Shown here: piece after piece, positions 8,420 through 12,282 of the stretch
Position numbering within the stretch: position 1 is the first letter of the stretch
Layout of the letters: every line of letters starts with the position of its first letter
Assembly (NCBI GenBank): GCA_036260105.1
Contig: DATAAN010000022.1
Span: 1 to 12,282, forward strand
Direction of reading: 5' to 3'
Length of the DNA stretch: 12,282 nt
From: JAJCYE01 sp036260105
GTDB lineage: Bacteria > Actinomycetota > CADDZG01 > JAHWKV01
Position numbers and translations under genes: made by a program
Notes under the pieces: model-generated
What the model was told of the DNA's origin: nothing
The model's database searches: none
The model's input: the letters and a program-made list of their open reading frames with translations, nothing else

Positions 8420-9604
8420 CTAGCGGATGCAAGGTCCCGTGTCGACTGCGGCGGTTGCCCCACGGACGCGGTCCAACCTGGCGGCGACGTCGACTGAGTT
8501 CAGGACGTAGGCGATCTCGGGCCGGACCACCGAGGAGGCGAAGACGACGCCGATGACTTCGCCGCCGGGCGCAACGAAGGGGCCGCCCGAGTTGCCCGGG
8601 TGAACCTCGGCGTCCACCTGGTAGACGTTTCTCGTGACCAGCTTGTCGCTGTAGATGTCGCGGCCGACGGCGTCGCGGAAGAGGTCCCGCACGACGCCGG
8701 GCTGGGCGGTGAACGGGCCGCCTCCCGGGAAGCCGAGCACACCACCCTGCTGCCCCCGGGGGCTCGCCTGCCCGCGCAACGCAAGAGGACGACCGGCGAG
8801 GCCGCTGGTGCGCAGCACTGCAAGGTCCATCTCGGGGTCGAAGTAGACAACCGTGGCCCGGTGGGACCCCCGGGCATCGAGGACGTTGGGCCGCTCCGTG
8901 CCGGCGACCACGTGGGCGTTGGTGATCACCAGGTTGGGCGCCGCCACGAAGCCCGAGCCGCTGGAGATCTGGTTGCACGCCGGGCCGGACACTTTGACGA
9001 CACTCGGACGGACGGCGCTGACGATGGCTTGCAGGTCCGGGTTCCCCGTAACCGGCACCTCGGGGGCCAGGGAAGGCTCGAGCTCGGCGAACACCGGGGG
9101 GAATCCGGACGGGAGCAATGTGCGCTGGATGGTGGTGAAAACCGACGGAGCCGGAGGAAGGCGGTCGGTAAGGCCCCGCATCACCCTGGACGACTGCAAT
9201 CCCTCGGTCACGCCGCCGAGCGGAACCTGAGCCAGCATCCCTCCCACAAGCCACGTCGTAAGGAGCGTGATGAGGACCGCGACACCGAGGCCGCCGACGG
9301 AGTTCATCACGCCTAGTGGCGAAGCCTTGGGAACCGCCCAGGTTGCCTTGGCGCCGATGAAACGCCCGACCGTACCGAGGAGCGAAGCAGTGGCGAAAAG
9401 AGTGGTGATGACGACGGCGATCCGCAGCGCAGGGTTCTGCACCATCTGCCCGACGACCGGCCCCAGCTTCGCCCCGACCAGCAACCCCACTATGAACCCG
9501 ACATAGGAGAAGACCTGCACCGCGGCTCCCTGCAGGAAGCCGTGGACCGCCGAGCTGATGAGTAGGGCGATGATGACCAGGTCGACCCAGTTGATCTCGT
9601 TCAC
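8420..9604 (-). CDS. MarP-like membrane serine protease (CvpA domain plus trypsin-like domain)
   Basis: 394 residues, GTG start. The N-terminal half is a CvpA-type membrane domain with about four helices (about residues 8-27, 29-50, 60-80, 103-125). The C-terminal half is a chymotrypsin-fold protease with the triad His231 (NAHVV), Asp260 (DPEMDLAVL) and Ser339 (HPGNSGGP). Cys210 and Cys392 bracket the protease domain. The M. tuberculosis acid-resistance protease MarP (Rv3671c) has His235, Asp264, Ser343 and a Cys214-Cys395 disulfide (from memory), so all five positions match with an offset of 3-4. This supports an extracytoplasmic, disulfide-gated protease of that subfamily. It follows mreB after 69 bases and precedes the YlbL-type protease by 8 bases. 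In MarP the protease acts on cell-wall hydrolases under acid or oxidative stress; the target here is unknown. A GGGGG stretch upstream of the GTG is the likely ribosome site. Confidence 0.94.
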   Translation of the reverse strand: MNEINWVDLVIIALLISSAVHGFLQGAAVQVFSYVGFIVGLLVGAKLGPVVGQMVQNPALRIAVVITTLFATASLLGTVGRFIGAKATWAVPKASPLGVMNSVGGLGVAVLITLLTTWLVGGMLAQVPLGGVTEGLQSSRVMRGLTDRLPPAPSVFTTIQRTLLPSGFPPVFAELEPSLAPEVPVTGNPDLQAIVSAVRPSVVKVSGPACNQISSGSGFVAAPNLVITNAHVVAGTERPNVLDARGSHRATVVYFDPEMDLAVLRTSGLAGRPLALRGQASPRGQQGGVLGFPGGGPFTAQPGVVRDLFRDAVGRDIYSDKLVTRNVYQVDAEVHPGNSGGPFVAPGGEVIGVVFASSVVRPEIAYVLNSVDVAARLDRVRGATAAVDTGPCIR

Positions 9605-9673
9605 CGGACCGCGATACCCCCAGCCGGGAACGGGCGCATCTTTGGTGCGCGGGGAAGCTTCGGCGTCACGTTG

Positions 9674-10678
9674 TCAGGGACTCGAGGACGCGAAGAGGTC
9701 CCGCACCAGCGAGAAGGTCTCCAGACACTTGCCGGCGCCGAAGACAACACACTCCAGCGGCCGGTCGGTGAGGTGAACGGGCACGTCGCACTCCTCCGCA
9801 ATTCGCATATCCAGCCCTCTCAGCATCCCACTTCCTCCGGTGAGAGCTATTCCCCGGGTGAGGATGTCCTGACTGAGCTCGGGCGGAGTTTCCGACAGGG
9901 CGGCGACGATGGCTTCGAGGATCTGCGACACCGGTTCTGCGATCGCCTGCCGGATCTCCTCTGAGGTGATCTGCAGCGTCTTCGGCATGCCCGTTGCCAG
10001 GTCCCTGCCCTTGATCTCGGCCTTCTCCTCCACGGCCAGCGGGAACGCCGAGCCGATGGCGATCTTGATCTGCTCCGCCGTCCGCTCCCCCACCACGATG
10101 GCGTACTCCTTTCGGATGTAGTGGCCGATGGCGTCGTCGATGTCGAAGCCGCCGACCCGTACCGACTTGTTCACCACCACGCCCCCCAAAGCCAGAACTC
10201 CGACCTCGCTGGTGCCGCCGCCGATGTCGACGATGAAGTTGCCGGTCGGCTCCTGGATCGGCAGGCCGGCCCCGATGGCCGCCGCCACCGGCTCCTCGAT
10301 CAGGTAGGCGGAACGTGCTCCGGCGGCGATGGCCGCGTCCCGGACCGCCCTGCGCTCGACACCCGTGATGGCGGAGGGGATCGCTATCAACACCCTCGTG
10401 CGGGCCATCCGCCGGACGCCCACCTTTTGCAGCAGCAGCCGGATGTACCGCTCCGTGATCTCGAAGTCGCTGATCGCACCGCGGCGAAGAGGCCTCTCGG
10501 CGACGATGTAGCCGGGCGTCCGCCCGATCATGTGCCAGGCCTCCTGCCCCACGGCAAGCACCTGGCCGTTCTCCCGGTTGAGAGCGATGACGGTGGGCTC
10601 GTTGAGAACTATGCCCCGGCCGCTCGCGTAGATCAGGGTGTTGGCTGTGCCCAGATCGATCGCAAGATCACGGCCCAC
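9674..10678 (-). CDS. mreB: MreB, rod-shape actin homologue
   Basis: 334 residues, the usual length for MreB. The actin-fold nucleotide motifs are all present: phosphate-1 DLGTANT (8-14), phosphate-2 DIGGGTSEVG (151-160) and the adenosine motif ALTGGSGML (278-286); the segment AVGQEAWHMIGRTP is also characteristic. MreB polymerises under the inner membrane and guides lateral cell-wall synthesis. The GTG start at 10678 is set by CGGAG six to seven bases upstream and comes 12 bases after the stop of the 53-residue membrane peptide, so the two are surely co-transcribed. The usual partners mreC and mreD do not follow; a MarP-like protease does. The protein ends in an ordinary MreB tail with a short Ser/Pro end, and no key motif is missing. 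An MreB-like paralogue such as Mbl cannot be excluded without a tree. Confidence 0.96.
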   Translation of the reverse strand: MGRDLAIDLGTANTLIYASGRGIVLNEPTVIALNRENGQVLAVGQEAWHMIGRTPGYIVAERPLRRGAISDFEITERYIRLLLQKVGVRRMARTRVLIAIPSAITGVERRAVRDAAIAAGARSAYLIEEPVAAAIGAGLPIQEPTGNFIVDIGGGTSEVGVLALGGVVVNKSVRVGGFDIDDAIGHYIRKEYAIVVGERTAEQIKIAIGSAFPLAVEEKAEIKGRDLATGMPKTLQITSEEIRQAIAEPVSQILEAIVAALSETPPELSQDILTRGIALTGGSGMLRGLDMRIAEECDVPVHLTDRPLECVVFGAGKCLETFSLVRDLFASSSP

Positions 10679-10690
10679 CGGCTGCTCCGA

Positions 10691-10852
10691 TCAGCCCTTG
10701 GGTCTTTTGCCTTCGGGCTCCGGCGCCAAAGCCTTGATCGCTCGCTGGAAGGTATCAACCGACTTGGCGGGGTCGTTCGGCGTCTTCCACCTCATTGAGA
10801 GGTAGCCGATGATGGCGGTGGCCATGACGACGGCGAAGATGAGATAGGCCAA
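10691..10852 (-). CDS. 53-residue single-helix membrane protein upstream of mreB
   Basis: This small gene starts with TTG and ends in TGA 12 bases before mreB. The start is decided by a perfect GGAGG placed seven bases upstream. The protein begins with a membrane helix (AYLIFAVVMATAIIGYL, residues 2-18), followed by a basic flank (MRWK) and a soluble tail of about 30 residues containing DPAKSVDTFQRAIKALAP and a basic end (EGKRPKG). By the positive-inside rule the tail should face the cytoplasm. I do not recognise a named family, although the motif SVDxFxRAxxALAP reminds me of short conserved tails in other actinobacterial membrane proteins. Its tight link to mreB suggests a role near MreB at the membrane, for example as a tether or adaptor, but this is inference. 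Confidence 0.75.
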   Translation of the reverse strand: MAYLIFAVVMATAIIGYLSMRWKTPNDPAKSVDTFQRAIKALAPEPEGKRPKG

Positions 10853-10901
10853 TTGGTGTCCTCCGGGTGATAGGTCGTGGACGAAGCGGCTTGTTGGTCA
10901 A

Positions 10902-10930
10902 AGGCTATGGTAATCGCAAGGAGCGGCCAA
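10902..10930 (-). promoter_or_regulatory. Candidate promoter for the mreB gene series
   Basis: On the minus strand TTGGCC (10930-10925) and TAGCCT (10907-10902) are separated by exactly 17 bases and lie about 50 bases before the start of the 53-residue gene. Each hexamer matches the sigma-70 consensus at three of six positions, a usual level for GC-rich actinobacteria. Position helps: it lies just downstream of a strong terminator, so a new promoter is needed here. A nearby TTGACC has no good partner at the right distance. Confidence 0.35.
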
Positions 10931-10949
10931 GACTTCTGCGGGGGCTGCG

Positions 10950-10980
10950 AAAAAAAGGAGCACCGGCAAGCCGGCGCTCC
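10950..10980 (-). terminator. Strong intrinsic terminator
   Basis: Read on the minus strand, GGAGCGCCGG and CCGGTGCTCC form a ten-base-pair stem (one G-U pair) around a CTTG loop, directly followed by seven T residues. The plus strand has no T run after the hairpin, so it acts only on minus-strand transcripts. It lies 22 bases after the stop of the 28-residue gene and before the mreB gene series, so it separates two transcription units. Confidence 0.9.
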
Positions 10981-11002
10981 GTGAAGCTTGTGTTGAGCGG
11001 TT

Positions 11003-11089
11003 CTAGTTGCGCAGGGCCAGCGCCAGAACGTAGGCAAGGCCGAGCACGCACAGAACTACCCAAAAGACCGGGTTGACAAGATTGTCCAC
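11003..11089 (-). CDS. 28-residue single-helix membrane peptide
   Basis: GTG start, 28 codons, TAG stop. A GAGGGGG ribosome site ends eight bases before the GTG. The product is nearly all membrane helix: a short VDNLVNPVF head, then about 17 hydrophobic residues with Cys14 (WVVLCVLGLAYVLALAL), and an Arg-Asn end. A terminator follows within about 25 bases, and two TACAAT boxes lie upstream, so it looks like its own short transcription unit of about 180 bases. I do not recognise a family. KdpF, a peptide of similar size, was considered, but its usual C-terminal Pro-Glu-x-Phe pattern and the kdpA gene are absent. It could also be an sRNA whose reading frame is chance; the ribosome site and the clean hydrophobic pattern argue for a real peptide. 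Confidence 0.55.
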   Translation of the reverse strand: MDNLVNPVFWVVLCVLGLAYVLALALRN

Positions 11090-11138
11090 CGGTAATTCCC
11101 CCTCTCTGGTGCCCATATCTCTATGGCTTGCGAGCAAA

Positions 11139-11199
11139 ATTGTAACCACTGCGTTCGTTGATCAAACAGGATTGTAGCGCCGTCGCTTCCCGGTTTGCA
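11139..11199 (-). promoter_or_regulatory. Two candidate minus-strand promoters (TACAAT boxes) in the divergent region
   Basis: On the minus strand TACAAT occurs twice, at 11176-11171 and 11144-11139, each five of six to TATAAT. The first has TGCAAA (11199-11194) exactly 17 bases upstream; the second has only weak upstream boxes (GTTTGA at 17 bases or TTGATC at 15). The second lies 50 bases before the GTG of the 28-residue gene. Between them is the palindrome TTGATCAA (11158-11165), a possible operator. The promoter of the divergent plus-strand gene must also lie in this 144-base gap but I cannot place it. Confidence 0.45.
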
Positions 11200-11233
11200 C
11201 CCTCAGCTGCCGAAGGGGTGACAAACTTGCTTT

Positions 11234-12282
11234 ATGGACGGTATCGACAACTCCGAGCTCTCCCGCCGCCTGCTCGAGATCCCTCTGTTCCGTGAGATCA
11301 ACAACGTCCTTCGAGGCCAGTCGGGGCCGGTCGACTGGAAGATCGCAGCTCAGATCTCGGAGGCGGTGGCCGGGTCCGGCATGCGTACCGCAAAACCGAC
11401 GTCGGCCGACATAGACGAGCTCCACCAGGCCTGCCGCATCGCTGAGCTGGCGGTTGTCGGGCACAGCGGCCTCGGTCCGGTCCAGGGAGTCACCGATGTT
11501 CGGCTGCTGTGGCGCAGCCAGTGGGCGCAGGTGAACCTCGACTCGCTCAAAGAGCCGCTGGAGCGCCTGGCGTCCAAGCTCTCCGGCGCCGGAGCTTCGC
11601 TGCGGCTCGGCATGGCGGCCCCGCTGCTCGGCGCCATCACGCCGTTCCTCATGGGATCGCAGGTCGGCCTGGTGGTGGGCTACCTTTCCCACAAGGCACT
11701 CGGCACCTGGGACGTTTGCCTTCCCCGAACCAAGCCGGGTCGTTTGTACTTCAACTTCCCCAACGTCGTGGAGGTGCAGAAGGAGCTGGACGTCGAGCCG
11801 AGCCATTTCCGTATGTGGCTCGCCATCCACGAGGTCTCGCACGAGCTGCACTTCCAGGCGGTTTCCTGGATGCGCCCCTACCTCAACGGACTGATCCAGC
11901 AGTACATGGACGCCGCCGAGCTAGACTCCTCGCAGCTGGCCTCACGCCTGGGCAACATGAGCGACCCGGAGGAGATGAGCACGCTGCTGCAACGGCCGGA
12001 GGATCTCTTCCCGCTGCTTCGCTCCCCGGCGCAGGAGGTTCTCGTCGAGCGAATCCAATGCTTCACCAGCGCTGCCGAGGGCTACAGCGACTGGCTGGTC
12101 ACCAAGGCTGGGCGGGGCCTGACCGAGTCGTTCGACAAGATTCAGGAGGGCATGACTCGCAGGCGCGCCGAGCGTTCCTCACCGGAACGCATGATGGAGA
12201 AGATGTTCGGCCTGGACCTGGGCAACGAGCTGCAGCGCCGGGGCCATCGTTTCGTGACGACTATCGCCGCTGCCGGGGGGCT
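11234..12282 (+). CDS. Zinc-dependent metalloprotease of the DUF2342/TIGR03624 zincin-like family (3' end missing)
   Basis: 349 residues are visible before the right edge. The zincin motif HEVSH (His199-Glu200-xx-His203) sits in WLAIHEVSHELHF, the arrangement expected for this actinobacterial family, which includes Rv3195 and the so-called F420 biosynthesis-associated proteins. Glu282 in AAEGYSDW is a candidate third zinc ligand. Residues 121-158 are Gly/Ala-rich and hydrophobic, as in relatives, and are followed by a conserved-looking FNFPNVVEV. Despite the database name, a role in F420 synthesis is not shown by anything here. ATG at 11234 is the first in-frame start after TGA at 11219; the GGGG upstream is about 15 bases away, so the ribosome site is weak. 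The gene is transcribed away from the minus-strand series. Family members are usually somewhat over 350 residues, so only a short end should be missing. Confidence 0.9.
   Translation, partial: MDGIDNSELSRRLLEIPLFREINNVLRGQSGPVDWKIAAQISEAVAGSGMRTAKPTSADIDELHQACRIAELAVVGHSGLGPVQGVTDVRLLWRSQWAQVNLDSLKEPLERLASKLSGAGASLRLGMAAPLLGAITPFLMGSQVGLVVGYLSHKALGTWDVCLPRTKPGRLYFNFPNVVEVQKELDVEPSHFRMWLAIHEVSHELHFQAVSWMRPYLNGLIQQYMDAAELDSSQLASRLGNMSDPEEMSTLLQRPEDLFPLLRSPAQEVLVERIQCFTSAAEGYSDWLVTKAGRGLTESFDKIQEGMTRRRAERSSPERMMEKMFGLDLGNELQRRGHRFVTTIAAAGG

Noticed and set aside
8412..9254. Upstream extension of the YlbL frame to give 632 residues
   Set aside because: The extension overlaps the MarP-like gene in another frame and reads as Arg/Pro/Ser-rich nonsense; GTG at 8411 gives the expected length and membrane anchor.
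9634..9650. Hairpin GCGCA/TGCGC between mreB and the MarP-like gene
   Set aside because: Only five base pairs with a seven-base loop and no T run; not enough for a terminator or regulatory element.
10792..11037. An 81-codon minus-strand frame across the terminator
   Set aside because: It runs through the intrinsic terminator and overlaps both small genes in another frame, with no ribosome site or coherent composition.
11003..11089. The 28-residue peptide as KdpF
   Set aside because: Size and single helix fit, but the usual C-terminal Pro-Glu-x-Phe pattern and kdpABC are absent.

Overview
The window is a dense, high-GC bacterial chromosome segment, most likely from an actinobacterium (Actinomycetota). 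It could be an uncultured lineage outside the well-known genera, but the exact class cannot be fixed from sequence alone. The evidence is the gene set: a UPF0182 membrane protein, a PDZ plus Lon-type S16 protease of the YlbL type, a DUF2342/TIGR03624-type zincin, a MarP-like CvpA-trypsin protease and a DivIVA protein, together with GC-rich codons and frequent GTG/TTG starts. I see no phage, insertion sequence, CRISPR array, tRNA or rRNA.

Layout, right to left, following transcription of the minus strand. At the right edge a DUF2342-type zinc metalloprotease (11234 to the edge, + strand, 3' end missing) diverges from everything else. Facing it on the minus strand is a tiny stand-alone unit: candidate TACAAT promoters, a 28-residue one-helix membrane peptide (11003-11089) and a strong intrinsic terminator (10950-10980). 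After the terminator begins a long minus-strand gene series with short gaps: a 53-residue membrane peptide (TTG start with perfect Shine-Dalgarno), mreB, a MarP-like membrane serine protease, a YlbL-like PDZ/S16 protease, a seven-helix sensor histidine kinase, a FecR-domain lipoprotein candidate whose start overlaps the kinase stop, a 685-residue DivIVA-domain protein, and the 5' two-fifths or so of a UPF0182 gene that runs off the left edge.

Taken together this looks like a cell-envelope and cell-shape locus: a cytoskeletal filament protein (MreB), a negative-curvature/pole protein (DivIVA), two proteases acting outside the membrane, an envelope-sensing kinase without a partner response regulator in view, and a large envelope membrane protein. 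UPF0182, YlbL-type protease and divergent DUF2342 zincin are also neighbours in Mycobacterium (Rv3193c-Rv3194c-Rv3195, from memory). Here the same frame appears stretched open by the extra genes.

The most unusual items are the C-terminal region of the DivIVA protein, which resembles the Cys/His-rich end of phage Mu gpF/SPP1 gp7-type minor head proteins; the two unrecognised small membrane proteins upstream of mreB; and the kinase-FecR coupling.
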